A DNA stretch of 64,000 nt from an uncultured Roseobacter sp. (GCF_947491795.1 NZ_CANLKW010000005.1:154368-218367), one strand, 5' to 3'; positions 16,233 through 25,379 are shown, counted from the stretch's first letter. Notes: generated from the sequence alone by a model not told the origin. Numbers and translations: made by a program.

Positions 16233-16943
16233 ATGCCTGAAGCGCTTGTGCTGTTGCCAGGGATGATGTGCGACGCACGGCTGTTCGGGCCGCAGATCGC
16301 AGAGCTTTCTTCTGAGATACCTGTTATGACCGCTCCGATCACAGGGGGCGAGCGGATCGAGGAAATCGCGTCTGGCCTGCTTGACCAGCTGCCGCAGCGG
16401 TTTGCGCTGGCCGGGTTGAGTATGGGCGGCATTGTTGCGATGGAACTGCTGCGCCGGGCACCGGACAGGATCACCCGCGTCGCCCTGATGGACACAAACC
16501 CACTGGCAGAAACACCGCAGGTTGCTGCCGACCGTGAACCACAGATTGTTGCAGCGCGCGCGGGCCGGATGCTCGACGTGATGCGCGAGGAAATGAAACC
16601 AAAATATCTGGCGCCGGGTCCGCACCGGAAGGCGGTTCTCGATCTGGTTCTGGACATGGCGCGCGCGCTGGGGCCAGAGGTGTTTGTCCGGCAGTCACGG
16701 GCGCTGCAGCGACGGCGTGACCAGCAGAAAACCCTGCGTCAGTGCAAAGTGCCGGCCTTGATCATGTGTGGCGCGCATGACGTACTGTGCCCGGTCAAAA
16801 GGCATGAATTTATGTCTGAACTGATGCCTTCTGCGACCCTGAGGGTGCTGGAGAATTCCGGACACCTGCCGCCGTTGGAGCAACCAGCAGAGACCACGCA
16901 GGCCCTGCGGGACTGGATGGCGATGCCGCTGGTTCTCAGGTAG
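16233..16943 (+). CDS. Alpha/beta hydrolase
   Basis: Cytoplasmic alpha/beta-fold hydrolase of 236 residues. The start LVLLPGMMCDARLFGPQI holds the oxyanion-region block, followed by the nucleophile motif GLSMGGIVAMEL (catalytic Ser), RVALMDTNP, and the terminal HDVLCPVKRHEF (Asp) and SGHLPPLEQP (His). This resembles the MetX/BioH-like small hydrolase group; substrate unknown. The ATG at 16233 has a purine-rich GGTGG upstream; a GTG at 16221 is too close to its possible site. Convergent with phaZ, with 5 bases between stops. Confidence 0.83.
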   Translation: MPEALVLLPGMMCDARLFGPQIAELSSEIPVMTAPITGGERIEEIASGLLDQLPQRFALAGLSMGGIVAMELLRRAPDRITRVALMDTNPLAETPQVAADREPQIVAARAGRMLDVMREEMKPKYLAPGPHRKAVLDLVLDMARALGPEVFVRQSRALQRRRDQQKTLRQCKVPALIMCGAHDVLCPVKRHEFMSELMPSATLRVLENSGHLPPLEQPAETTQALRDWMAMPLVLR

Positions 16944-16948
16944 CCCTG

Positions 16949-18229
16949 TCAGGCAGCGGAATTTTTGTTGGCCGGTTTGCGGGTCTTTTTGGCCGGGGCA
17001 TCCGCATTCGCATCGATAAAGTCGAGCACAAGGGGACGGATGTTCCGGCGCCAGCTTTTGCCTGCAAAGATGCCGTAATGCCCTGCGCCCTCTTCCAGAT
17101 GGCTGGCCTTTTTGTGATCAGGCAGTCCGGTACACAGATCGAGCGCTGCGACGCACTGACCCGGCGCGGAGATATCGTCTTTTGACCCCTCGACGGTTTT
17201 TACGGCGACGGTTGTGATCTTGCCGATGTCGACCCGTTTGCCAGCCACCGTGAACTCGTTCCTGGCGATCTCACCGTTCTTGAAGATGCGCTCGACGGTC
17301 GACAGATAGAACTCGGCCGTCATATCCATGACTGCGAGGTATTCGTCGTAAAACTTGTTGTGCTTGTCGTGCTCTGCAGCTTCGCCGCGTGCGACCCGGC
17401 CGATCTGGTCGGTAAAGGCACGCGAGTGTGTTTCGAGGTTCATCGTGATAAAGGAATTCAGCTGCAGCAAGCCTGGGTAGACCATACGCCCGACGCCGGG
17501 ATACTTAAAGCCGACGCGCTGGATCATCAGCTCTTCAAGCTGGCCCATTGTGACACGGTGTCCGAAATCAGTAACGTCTGTGGGTGTGGCGTTCGGATCA
17601 ATCGGCCCACCGATCAGCGTCAGGCTGCGCGGCTGTGCCTTGGGGTCTTCTTCGGCCAGATATGCGGTCGCGGCGAGTGTCAGCGGGGCGGGCTGACACA
17701 CTGCAATCACATGCGTGTCCGGGCCGAGCTCTTTCATGAAATCGACGAGATAGAGGGTGTAATCCTCAATATCGAACTTGCCGGCGCTGACCGGAATATC
17801 GCGCGCATTGTGCCAGTCGGTAATGTAAAGATCAGCATCGGGCAGCAGGCTGATGACGGTCGAGCGCAGCAATGTTGCGTAGTGACCCGACATCGGCGCA
17901 ACAAGCAGAACCTTACGTTTGGGAACAGGCCGTCCGGGTACGACAAAATGCAGCAGATCGCCAAAGTCGCGTTCAATTATCGCCTCGGTTGTGACAACGT
18001 GATCCTGCCCGTCATCGCTGGGCACTGGCGGGATATTCCAGTCGGGTTTCACAATCATGCGCTGGAACGTCCGTTCCGTGACCTCGCCCCAGGCGCGGGT
18101 CCAGGCAATGGCCGGATTTGGCAGGAGAGAAAATGCAGGATAGGATGCCATTGCAAGGGCGGAAGCACCGAGCCACTGGTTGGTGTTTCGGATGGTTTCC
18201 ATCAGGTCGTACGTGGCCATATAGCGCAT
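16949..18229 (-). CDS. phaZ: Intracellular polyhydroxyalkanoate depolymerase
   Basis: Intracellular PHA depolymerase of 426 residues (PhaZ-type, DUF3141-related alpha/beta fold), which releases hydroxyacyl units from storage granules. Visible blocks are the oxyanion-region VLLVAPMSGHYATLL, the nucleophile region HVIAVCQPAPLTLA (Cys), GGPIDPNATPTDV, and GAGHYGIFAGKSW with the catalytic His near the end. Lysine/alanine-rich C-terminus. Start at 18229 has AAGGA 7 bases upstream. It is divergent from phaC, with a 105-base regulatory region between. Confidence 0.9.
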   Translation of the reverse strand: MRYMATYDLMETIRNTNQWLGASALAMASYPAFSLLPNPAIAWTRAWGEVTERTFQRMIVKPDWNIPPVPSDDGQDHVVTTEAIIERDFGDLLHFVVPGRPVPKRKVLLVAPMSGHYATLLRSTVISLLPDADLYITDWHNARDIPVSAGKFDIEDYTLYLVDFMKELGPDTHVIAVCQPAPLTLAATAYLAEEDPKAQPRSLTLIGGPIDPNATPTDVTDFGHRVTMGQLEELMIQRVGFKYPGVGRMVYPGLLQLNSFITMNLETHSRAFTDQIGRVARGEAAEHDKHNKFYDEYLAVMDMTAEFYLSTVERIFKNGEIARNEFTVAGKRVDIGKITTVAVKTVEGSKDDISAPGQCVAALDLCTGLPDHKKASHLEEGAGHYGIFAGKSWRRNIRPLVLDFIDANADAPAKKTRKPANKNSAA

Positions 18230-18300
18230 AGGGGTATCCTTCAATAATTCGGGCGCACCAGACAGACAGCCGCCCCGCCCCCTGAAAGCCAACGACTTTA

Positions 18301-18314
18301 TGCTGCAGGTGCAT
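18301..18314. promoter_or_regulatory. Degenerate PhaR-box-like site between phaZ and phaC
   Basis: TGCTGCAGGTGCAT contains CTGC then four bases then GCAT, differing at one position from the CTGC-N3/4-GCAG PhaR recognition pattern found three times further on. Its location upstream of phaC and phaZ supports a weak operator. Confidence 0.4.
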
Positions 18315-18334
18315 CATATGTGGGAAAGAATAAT

Positions 18335-20140
18335 ATGACAACCAAAACCGAAGATCCTGCTCTGCCCGCCGGAGAAACGCTGGAACGTATGACGATGAAC
18401 CTCAAAAAAGTTGAGGAGCTTTCGGAACGGCTGCACCGCGTAATGACCTCACGTCAGGGACATAATCCGGCTCTGGATGCTCCGGGCCATGATCTTTTCG
18501 GCCGGGCAGCCCAGTCCTGGTGGAGCGAGGCTGTGCATAACCCGGCCAAGGTGCTTGAGCATCAGATGTCGTACTGGTCGGACACGATGAAGCACTTTGT
18601 GCAGGCGCAGCAAACACTCGCTAAAGGCAAACTGAGCGCGCCTGAAGATCCGGGCCCGTCGGACCGCCGCTTTACAAATCCGCTGTGGGACACACACCCC
18701 TACTTCAACTTTGTCAAACAGCAGTATCTGATCAATGCCGAAGCCCTGACCCGCGCGGTGGACGAAATGGGCGATCTGGAGCCGCTGGAAAAAAACCGGC
18801 TGACTTACTTTGCCCGGCAGATCGTCGATATGATGTCGCCCACCAACTTTCTGGCGACCAACCCGGATGCGCTGGAACGCGCGATCGAAACGGAGGGCCA
18901 GAGCCTGGTGCAGGGACTGGAAAACCTGATCCATGATCTGGAGGCAAACAATGGCGAACTCGTCGTGAAACTCGCCGATGAAGATGCCTTTGAGCTGGGT
19001 CGCAACATCGCCACCACGCCCGGCAGTGTCGTGTACCGCAACCGGATGATGGAACTGATCCAGTATGCCCCGACCACCGATGAGGTCTGCAAGACCCCGC
19101 TGGTGATATTCCCGCCCTGGATCAACAAGTACTACATTCTGGACCTCAAGGCGCAGAACAGCATGGTCAAATGGCTCACCGACCAAGGGTATTCAGTATT
19201 CATGGTGTCCTGGATAAACCCGGACCCGACCTATGCCGACATCGGGCTAGAGGACTACATTGAGGACGGCTATCTGGCGGCCATCCGTGAAGTCCGGGAA
19301 ATCACCGGCGAAAAACAGGTCAACGCCGTTGGCTATTGCATTGCAGGCACAACGCTGTCGCTCACGCTGTCGCTGTTGAAACAGCGCGGCGACAAGTCCG
19401 TGAAGTCCGCGACCCTGTTTACCGCGCTCACCGATTTTTCGGATCAGGGCGAGTTCACGCCTTTCCTGACGGATGATTTTATCGATGGTATCGAAGAGGA
19501 AATTGCTGACAAGGGCGTTCTGCCTTCTGTGATCATGGCGCGGACGTTCTCATTCCTGCGCAGCAACGACCTGATTTATACGCCGGCCATCAAAAGCTAC
19601 ATGATGGGAGAAACGCCACCTGCCTTTGATCTGCTGTACTGGAACGGAGACGGGGCGAACCTGCCGGGCAAAATGGCACGGCAATACCTGCGGGGCCTGT
19701 GTCAGCGCAACGAACTGGCCGAAGGTGGATTTGAACTTCTGGGACACCGGCTGAAGCTTTCGGATGTCACCGTGCCGCTCTGTGCGATCGCCTGCGAGAC
19801 GGACCATATTGCCGCGTGGAAAGACAGCTATCGCGGGGTTCAGCAGATGGGGTCAAAAGATAAGACCTTTATCGTAACCCAGTCGGGACATATCGCCGGG
19901 ATTGTTAATCCGCCGTCCCGCAAAAAGTATGGCCACTATACCAACCCCGATCTGAGCCTTGATCACACAGACTGGCTTGAAGATGCTGATTTCAACGAAG
20001 GCTCGTGGTGGCCGCGCTGGGAAGCATGGCTCAAAAAGCGGTCGGGCAAGCAGATTCCCGCACGTATTCCGGGAGATTCGAGCCATCCTGTTTTGTGCGA
20101 AGCACCGGGAACCTATGTCGCTGGCAAGGCAACCCTCTGA
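18335..20140 (+). CDS. phaC: Class I poly(3-hydroxyalkanoate) synthase
   Basis: Polymerises (R)-3-hydroxyacyl-CoA into PHA granules. The 601-residue protein contains the N-terminal PhaC domain (1-190), then the alpha/beta core with PLVIFPPWINKYYILDL and VSWINPDP. The lipase-like box GYCIAG holds catalytic Cys335, followed by Asp490 (CETDHIAAWK) and His519 (QSGHIAG). This length and sequence fit class I synthases that need no PhaE/PhaR subunit. The ATG at 18335 follows GGGAAAG. Next genes are phaP and phaR. Confidence 0.96.
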   Translation: MTTKTEDPALPAGETLERMTMNLKKVEELSERLHRVMTSRQGHNPALDAPGHDLFGRAAQSWWSEAVHNPAKVLEHQMSYWSDTMKHFVQAQQTLAKGKLSAPEDPGPSDRRFTNPLWDTHPYFNFVKQQYLINAEALTRAVDEMGDLEPLEKNRLTYFARQIVDMMSPTNFLATNPDALERAIETEGQSLVQGLENLIHDLEANNGELVVKLADEDAFELGRNIATTPGSVVYRNRMMELIQYAPTTDEVCKTPLVIFPPWINKYYILDLKAQNSMVKWLTDQGYSVFMVSWINPDPTYADIGLEDYIEDGYLAAIREVREITGEKQVNAVGYCIAGTTLSLTLSLLKQRGDKSVKSATLFTALTDFSDQGEFTPFLTDDFIDGIEEEIADKGVLPSVIMARTFSFLRSNDLIYTPAIKSYMMGETPPAFDLLYWNGDGANLPGKMARQYLRGLCQRNELAEGGFELLGHRLKLSDVTVPLCAIACETDHIAAWKDSYRGVQQMGSKDKTFIVTQSGHIAGIVNPPSRKKYGHYTNPDLSLDHTDWLEDADFNEGSWWPRWEAWLKKRSGKQIPARIPGDSSHPVLCEAPGTYVAGKATL

Positions 20141-20174
20141 ATGAAATAGGGTTTTCCTGCTATTCAGATTTATG

Positions 20175-20185
20175 CTGCACCGCAG
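20175..20185. promoter_or_regulatory. PhaR operator 1 upstream of phaP
   Basis: Exact CTGC-ACC-GCAG, matching the CTGC-N3-4-GCAG PhaR target known from Rhodobacteraceae. It lies 90 bases before the phaP ATG in a gene-free stretch. Confidence 0.75.
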
Positions 20186-20200
20186 AAAAAAGACTTGCAA

Positions 20201-20215
20201 TGCTGCAGTGCAGCA
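20201..20215. promoter_or_regulatory. PhaR operator 2 upstream of phaP
   Basis: Perfect palindrome TGCTGC-AGT-GCAGCA, an extended CTGC-N3-GCAG PhaR box, 60 bases before the phaP start and 15 bases beyond operator 1. Two operators on one promoter suggest cooperative repression. Confidence 0.8.
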
Positions 20216-20274
20216 CGTATATAGCTTTCAGACGCAAACGGGATGGTCCCGCGAAGCGATGAAAGGATACTGAA

Positions 20275-20718
20275 ATGGCTAAGACAGCAGACATGAATGC
20301 AATGTTTAAAGACGTTATGGGCTCTTTCCCCGTGGACACATCCGCAATGGAAGACGCTTTCAAAACAACTGCGACCCTGAACGAGAAACTCTCCGGCGTT
20401 GCTCTGACAGCTGCAGAGAAATCCACAGAGATTTCCAGCAAATGGGCACAGGACACATTCGCCAAACTGGCCGAAATGTCCAAAGCGAAATCCGAGCCTG
20501 CAGACTATGCAAAAGCGGTAACAGACTTTGCTTCCGCATATTCGGAAACAGCTGCTGAGCACATGGCCGCTTTCGCTGAAGTTGCGAAGAAAGCCCAGAT
20601 GGACACAGTCGAGCTGATGATGGCAGCTGGAAAAGACATGAGCGAAGACGCAACTGCGGCCGTCAAAAAAGCGACAAACGAAGCGACAGCAGCCGTGAAA
20701 AAAGCGTCTGCCAAGTAA
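20275..20718 (+). CDS. phaP: Phasin (PHA granule-associated protein)
   Basis: Granule-coating protein of 147 residues, nearly all helical, alanine- and lysine-rich, without cysteine. The sequence ends with two imperfect AAVKKA repeats, and the middle contains SSKWAQDTFAKLAEMSKAKS, a phasin-like amphipathic helix. Phasins cover PHA granules and control their size and number. AAAGGA precedes the ATG. It has its own promoter region with two PhaR operators and a strong terminator after it. Confidence 0.92.
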   Translation: MAKTADMNAMFKDVMGSFPVDTSAMEDAFKTTATLNEKLSGVALTAAEKSTEISSKWAQDTFAKLAEMSKAKSEPADYAKAVTDFASAYSETAAEHMAAFAEVAKKAQMDTVELMMAAGKDMSEDATAAVKKATNEATAAVKKASAK

Positions 20719-20769
20719 GACGACACACAGTTTTGCGCCGACTCCTCCCTGAAAAGGCGCAATATTATG

Positions 20770-20802
20770 GGGCGGGCTCTCATCAGCCCGCCCTTTCTTT
20801 TT
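20770..20802 (+). terminator. Rho-independent terminator after phaP
   Basis: Nine-bp perfect GC stem GGGCGGGCT / AGCCCGCCC with a 6-base loop and a following T-rich tract (TTTCTTTTT). It separates phaP from phaR. Confidence 0.9.
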
Positions 20803-20819
20803 GCAAAACAGTAGCCTAA

Positions 20820-20832
20820 GCTGCAATGCAGC
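20820..20832. promoter_or_regulatory. PhaR operator upstream of phaR (autoregulation)
   Basis: GCTGC-AAT-GCAGC contains the exact CTGC-N3-GCAG box, 22 bases before the phaR GTG. This agrees with known PhaR autorepression relieved by binding to PHA. Confidence 0.75.
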
Positions 20833-20854
20833 ACTGATGTCGGGGAGAAGGCCT

Positions 20855-21427
20855 GTGGCGGAAAAAAACCAACCATTGCTGATCAAGCGGTATGCGAGCC
20901 GCAGGCTGTACAATACCGAGACCAGTGACTACGTGACGCTTGAGGATATCGCGGGATTTATCCGCGAAGGACGCGAAGTTCAGATCGTTGATCTCAAGTC
21001 TGGTGACGATCTGACACGTCAATACCTGCTCCAGATCATTGCAGAACACGAAAGCCGCGGCGAAAGCGTGCTGCCGGTGGACGTGCTGAACGATCTTGTG
21101 CGCAGTTATATGACCCCGGGTGGCAGTGTTGTGCCTCAGTTCCTGCAAGCCTCATTCGAGATGCTGCGCGACGGTCAGAGCCAGATGATGGACAAAATGA
21201 ACGCCATGAACCCGATGGCCAAAATGCCCGGTTTTGAGCTGATGCAGGCGCAGCAACAGGCCTTTATGAAGGCAATGACAGGTGGGCTGGGCGGTGGCGC
21301 AGCCGGATGGAGTGGTCAGACCCCGCAGGAGGGGGCTGGCGACAGCCCCGGCGCGGAGGGTGAAGACCTGGACGCGATCAAAAAGCAGCTCGCGGAACTG
21401 CAGGAAAAACTGTCCCGCCTCAAGTAA
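20855..21427 (+). CDS. phaR: PHA synthesis repressor PhaR
   Basis: Repressor and PHA sensor of 190 residues. The N-terminal PHB_acc_N domain reads LLIKRYASRRLYNTETSDYV, then a PHB_acc domain with LLQIIAEHESRGESVLPVDV. The C-terminal half is Met/Gln/Gly-rich, ending in a coiled-coil-like LDAIKKQLAELQEKL. PhaR represses phaP and itself and is released by binding to nascent PHA. The GTG at 20855 is preceded by GGGGAGAAGG; an in-frame ATG at 20837 would sit almost on the operator and lacks a ribosome site. Confidence 0.93.
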   Translation: MAEKNQPLLIKRYASRRLYNTETSDYVTLEDIAGFIREGREVQIVDLKSGDDLTRQYLLQIIAEHESRGESVLPVDVLNDLVRSYMTPGGSVVPQFLQASFEMLRDGQSQMMDKMNAMNPMAKMPGFELMQAQQQAFMKAMTGGLGGGAAGWSGQTPQEGAGDSPGAEGEDLDAIKKQLAELQEKLSRLK

Positions 21428-21436
21428 CACCGGCCG

Positions 21437-22627
21437 TCAGGCAACAGCAGCCTTTTGCGGGCCGGTCACTTTTTTCATGGCGTCCATCAACACGGTTGTG
21501 ACCGCATCCAGTTCCGCGTGGTTCAGCCGCACCGGCAGTCGCACATCGCAGGCCCGCATGAGCATTGCTCTGGTCCGGGGAAGCTCTGGCAGATCCTCGA
21601 TAAACTGCCAGTTCCAGAAAGCGCGTGCATTGTCGGTGCTTTGACCAAACACCTGCACTTTGACCCCCGCATCGCGTGCCGCACGCGCGAAGGCCGCGAC
21701 AGTGTCTGTGTCGAGCTCAAGGATGTTGAACTGAATGCTGTCCGGGGCGCGCTCTTCTCCGCGCAGCGGGTCAGGCACGTCAAAGTACCGCGTCGCGTTC
21801 AACCGCGCTGCCACATAGTCGTGGTTTCGGCGTCCGTCGGCAACTCGCCGGGGCAGGGCCTCCAGCTGTGGTCGGATCAGCGCCGCTGACATGTTGCTGA
21901 GCCGCAGGTTGTAAAGCGGCAGACGGTTCTGCCATTTGGCAAATGCCTCGTGCAGCACGGGATGCTTTTGCCAGTTATGCTCGTAAGCGCCGGACATGAT
22001 GATCGCGCGGGCAACAAGATCGGCGTCATCGGTAATCAGGATGCCCCCTTCGCCCGCGTTAACCATTTTGTAGGACTGGAAGGAAAAACAGCCCACCCGG
22101 CCGATCGTGCCGATTTTCTGGCCGCGCCATGTGGTCCCCAGTGAATGTGCAGCGTCTTCGATAACAGGGACATTCGCGGCCGCACAAAGTGCCATAATGG
22201 CATCCATATCGGACGTGTGTCCGCGCATGTGACTGATGATTACCGCCTCTGTGCCCTGATCAAGCTTTGCAGAGAAATCGGTGATATCAATGCGGTAGTC
22301 TTCCCCGACCTCACACAGAACAGGCTTGCAGCCTGCGTGGATCACGGCTGAGGGCACGGCGGCAAAGGTAAATCCGGGGATCAGCACGCGCGCGTTATCC
22401 GGCAGATCAAGTGCTTTGAGCGACAGAAAAAGAGCGGCCGAGCACGAGGAAACCGCCAAAGCAAACCGGCTGCCCATCATCTCGGCGAACTCGGCTTCCA
22501 GTAAAGAGACGGGCGCATCCCGTTCAGCGGTATACCGGAAGAGATCACCGGACTGTAAAAGGCGCTCGATTTCACTGCGCGCGGTGTCCGGAATGGGCTC
22601 GGCGGCGTGCATATCTGGAAGTTGCAT
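21437..22627 (-). CDS. DegT/DnrJ/EryC1/StrS-family PLP aminotransferase
   Basis: Fold-type I aminotransferase of 396 residues from the DegT/StrS group. It has AVSSCSAALFLSLKAL (phosphate-binding), VIEDAAHSLGT (PLP-ring Asp), and the catalytic lysine in SYKMVNAGEGG (K187). Family members mostly act on sugar or polyketide keto groups. Here it ends the gamma-glutamyl amine gene set, so it could process an aldehyde or keto product, which is inference. A strong palindrome lies in its 80-base upstream region, so it probably has its own promoter. Confidence 0.88.
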   Translation of the reverse strand: MQLPDMHAAEPIPDTARSEIERLLQSGDLFRYTAERDAPVSLLEAEFAEMMGSRFALAVSSCSAALFLSLKALDLPDNARVLIPGFTFAAVPSAVIHAGCKPVLCEVGEDYRIDITDFSAKLDQGTEAVIISHMRGHTSDMDAIMALCAAANVPVIEDAAHSLGTTWRGQKIGTIGRVGCFSFQSYKMVNAGEGGILITDDADLVARAIIMSGAYEHNWQKHPVLHEAFAKWQNRLPLYNLRLSNMSAALIRPQLEALPRRVADGRRNHDYVAARLNATRYFDVPDPLRGEERAPDSIQFNILELDTDTVAAFARAARDAGVKVQVFGQSTDNARAFWNWQFIEDLPELPRTRAMLMRACDVRLPVRLNHAELDAVTTVLMDAMKKVTGPQKAAVA

Positions 22628-22639
22628 ATTCAGATTTCC

Positions 22640-22653
22640 AAAAGTTAACTTTT
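22640..22653. promoter_or_regulatory. 14-bp palindrome upstream of DegT aminotransferase
   Basis: AAAAGTTAACTTTT is a perfect palindrome 13 bases upstream of the aminotransferase ATG, in an AT-rich patch of otherwise GC-rich DNA. Most likely an operator. Confidence 0.5.
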
Positions 22654-22707
22654 TGAAATACTAAATCAAAGAAATTCCCGTTCCAAGTGAATCTTTTGTA
22701 ACGGCGC

Positions 22708-24012
22708 TCAGATGCCGATCCGGTCACGCAACGCGTACGAGGTCATGGCCAGTACCAGAAGCGGGCTGCGCAACGCCCCTCCGCCCGGAAAAGCCGGGGT
22801 CGGAATGGCGGCCATGGTGTCAAAACCATCAGCCTGCCCTTCAACAGCCTGTGCCATCAGCATGCCAGCATGGGTTGCCGTCCCAACGCCATGACCGGAA
22901 TACCCCGACCCGGACAGAACATTCGGAGCGATCCGCGCCAGATATGGGAACCGTTTCATCGTGATGCCAAGTGTGCCGCCCCAGGCGTAATCGACACGCA
23001 CGTCTTTGAGATGCGGAAAGACAACTTCCATCGGTTTGCGCACAACTTTCTGAATATCTGCGGGGAAACGGTAGCCGTAGGTTTCGCCACCGCCGAAGAG
23101 CAGTCGTTTGTCATGTGACAGACGGAAGTAATTCACAACAAACCGGCTGTCGGCGACAGCCACATCGCGGGCCAGTACACGCTCGGCTTCGTCTCCCAGC
23201 GGTTCTGTCGCTACAATAAAGTTATTGATCGGCATGACCCGCGCAGTGACCTGAGGTGCAAGCCCTGACAGATACCCGTTGCACCCCAGAATGACGTGAT
23301 CAGCAATGACCTCGCCACCATCTGTGAGCACGCTGACAGGGGTTCCATGCGCGATGCCTGTCACGCGCGTGTTTTCGCAAATGGTGACCCCGGCGGCCTC
23401 TGCCGCTCTTGCCAGCCCAAGCGCAAAGGCGAGTGGGTGCAGGTGCGCCGCCCCCATATCCAGCACACCTCCCCGATAGTCGGGAGAGGGGCAAATGCCG
23501 GCGAAACCTGCTGCATCAAAGGTTTCTATCTGGTCGTACCCATAGCGGTCCCGCAGGAAATGGGCGTAGTCATGCAACTCGTACACTTCGGACGTACTCG
23601 ACCCTGCCCATGCGACGCCTGGCCTGAGCCAGCATTCGATATCGTGTTTTGCAATCAGCCCTTTAACCAGATTCTTGGCATCCTCGCCTAATTCCCAGAG
23701 GGCCCGGGCGGCATCAGTGCCGGCCATTTTTTCCAGTTTGGTCTGATCTACACGTTGCCCGCTGCCCAGTTGCCCGCCATTGCGGCCGGATGCGCCGAAA
23801 CCGGCTCTGTGGGCCTCCAGCAGGACAACCTTCCGACCGGCCTGCGCCAGATGCAGTGCTGCGGACAACCCGGTGTAGCCGCCGCCCACCACACAGACGT
23901 CGGCACGTATTGTTCCGCAGAGCGCTGGCCGTGGTGGGGGCGGGCTGACGGTCGCCGCATACCAACTCTCAGGATACTGGCCCTGGCGGTCGTTTGCATA
24001 AAGCAGGTCCAT
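22708..24012 (-). CDS. FAD-dependent amine oxidase (PuuB/gamma-glutamyl-amine oxidoreductase family)
   Basis: Flavin oxidoreductase of 434 residues (DAO family). The N-terminal Rossmann motif DVCVVGGGYTGLSAALHLAQ with VLLEA binds FAD; further blocks are GASGRNGGQLGSGQ and, near the C-terminus, SGSGYSGHGVG. The family contains gamma-glutamylputrescine oxidase (PuuB). It sits directly after two gamma-glutamyl ligase-like genes and an amidotransferase, so it probably oxidises a gamma-glutamylated amine to an aldehyde. The exact amine is not known. Confidence 0.88.
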   Translation of the reverse strand: MDLLYANDRQGQYPESWYAATVSPPPPRPALCGTIRADVCVVGGGYTGLSAALHLAQAGRKVVLLEAHRAGFGASGRNGGQLGSGQRVDQTKLEKMAGTDAARALWELGEDAKNLVKGLIAKHDIECWLRPGVAWAGSSTSEVYELHDYAHFLRDRYGYDQIETFDAAGFAGICPSPDYRGGVLDMGAAHLHPLAFALGLARAAEAAGVTICENTRVTGIAHGTPVSVLTDGGEVIADHVILGCNGYLSGLAPQVTARVMPINNFIVATEPLGDEAERVLARDVAVADSRFVVNYFRLSHDKRLLFGGGETYGYRFPADIQKVVRKPMEVVFPHLKDVRVDYAWGGTLGITMKRFPYLARIAPNVLSGSGYSGHGVGTATHAGMLMAQAVEGQADGFDTMAAIPTPAFPGGGALRSPLLVLAMTSYALRDRIGI

Positions 24013-24020
24013 GATCGGCC

Positions 24021-25379
24021 TCAGACGTTCAGCAAAAGATGCTCACGCTCCCAGGGGGAAATGACCTGGAGAAACTCATCGTATTCCGCACGTTTTACGA
24101 TGGAATAGACCCGGGCAAACTCAGGCCCCAGCACGGCATGCAGCGCTTCGGCTTCTTCAAACAGATCGAGAGCAGAGCCCAGAACGCGGGGGATGTCTCC
24201 GTCGCCGTCATAGGCGTCGCCTTTGAACTCCTCGGCGGGCTGTTCCGCATTGGTCAGCCCCAGGTATCCGCAGGCCAGACTTGCCGCAATCCCCAGATAC
24301 GGATTGCAGTCCATCCCCGCCAGCCGGTTTTCGACCCGCCGCGCCGTGGGGTCTGAGAGCGGAATACGGATACCGGTTGTGCGGTTGTCACGCCCCCAGT
24401 TCAGATTGATCGGGGCTGCGTGATCCTTGACGTACCGCCTGTAGCTGTTCACATAAGGCGCAATCACGGCCAGCGCTTCGGGCATGTGCCGCTGCAATCC
24501 CGCGATAAAGTGGAAGAACTCAGGTGTTTCCTGCCCGTCACCAGCTGAAAAAATGTTGTCGCCGGTATTCAGATCCAACACAGAATGGTGGATGTGCATC
24601 GCGCTGCCAGGTTCATCCGCGATGGGTTTTGCCATGAAGGTTGCAAAGCAGTCATGTCGCAGCGCGGCTTCGCGGATCAGCCGTTTGAAATAGAAAACCT
24701 CGTCGGCAAGGCGCACAGGATCACCGTGGCGCAGGTTGATCTCCAACTGTCCCGCGCCGCCTTCCTGGGTAATGCCGTCGATCTCAAACCCCTGTGCCTC
24801 GGCAAAATCATATATGTCGTCGATCACGGGGCCGAACTCGTCCACCGCCGTCATGGAATAGGCCTGACGTGCGGCAGCCGGTCTTCCGGACCGGCCCATC
24901 ATTGGTTTGATGTCGTGGGCCGGGTCAAGATTGCGGGCAACCAGGAAAAACTCCATCTCTGGTGCGACAACGGGCTTCCAGCCCTTGTCCCGGTAGAGGT
25001 CGCAAACACGTTTGAGCACGTTCCGCGGGCTGAAGGGCACCGCATTTCCTTCGCGGTCGAAAGCGTCGTGGATGACCTGAAGCGTCCAGTCCCCGGTCCA
25101 GGGCGCGGCTGATGCCGTGTCCATATCCGGGCGCAGGATCATGTCCTTTTCAATAAATCCTTCGTCGCCTGCAGCCTCGCCCCAGTCGCCGGTGATGGTC
25201 TGGTAAAAGATGCTGTCGGGCAGGTGAAAGTAGTCCTGGCGTGCGAATTTGGATGCGGGAACCGCTTTGCCCCGTGCAATACCGGGCAGATCCGAGATGA
25301 TGCATTCTACCTCATCCAGCCGTCTGCCAGACAGATAATCCTGTGCTGCATTGGGGAGTTTGTCTGTCCAGTCGGCCAT
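24021..25379 (-). CDS. Glutamine-synthetase-family gamma-glutamyl amine ligase (copy 2, PuuA-like)
   Basis: Glutamine synthetase-fold ligase of 452 residues. The GS catalytic blocks are present: MEFFLVARN (metal Glu), EGGAGQLEINL, GSAMHIHHSVLD (His motif), NRTTGIRIP (ATP/substrate Arg) and ENRLAGMDCNPYLG. It lacks the typical GlnA adenylylation end, so it belongs to the PuuA/GlnA-like gamma-glutamylpolyamine group. Its ATG shares one base with the stop of the amidotransferase gene. Substrate likely putrescine or a related amine. Confidence 0.88.
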   Translation of the reverse strand: MADWTDKLPNAAQDYLSGRRLDEVECIISDLPGIARGKAVPASKFARQDYFHLPDSIFYQTITGDWGEAAGDEGFIEKDMILRPDMDTASAAPWTGDWTLQVIHDAFDREGNAVPFSPRNVLKRVCDLYRDKGWKPVVAPEMEFFLVARNLDPAHDIKPMMGRSGRPAAARQAYSMTAVDEFGPVIDDIYDFAEAQGFEIDGITQEGGAGQLEINLRHGDPVRLADEVFYFKRLIREAALRHDCFATFMAKPIADEPGSAMHIHHSVLDLNTGDNIFSAGDGQETPEFFHFIAGLQRHMPEALAVIAPYVNSYRRYVKDHAAPINLNWGRDNRTTGIRIPLSDPTARRVENRLAGMDCNPYLGIAASLACGYLGLTNAEQPAEEFKGDAYDGDGDIPRVLGSALDLFEEAEALHAVLGPEFARVYSIVKRAEYDEFLQVISPWEREHLLLNV

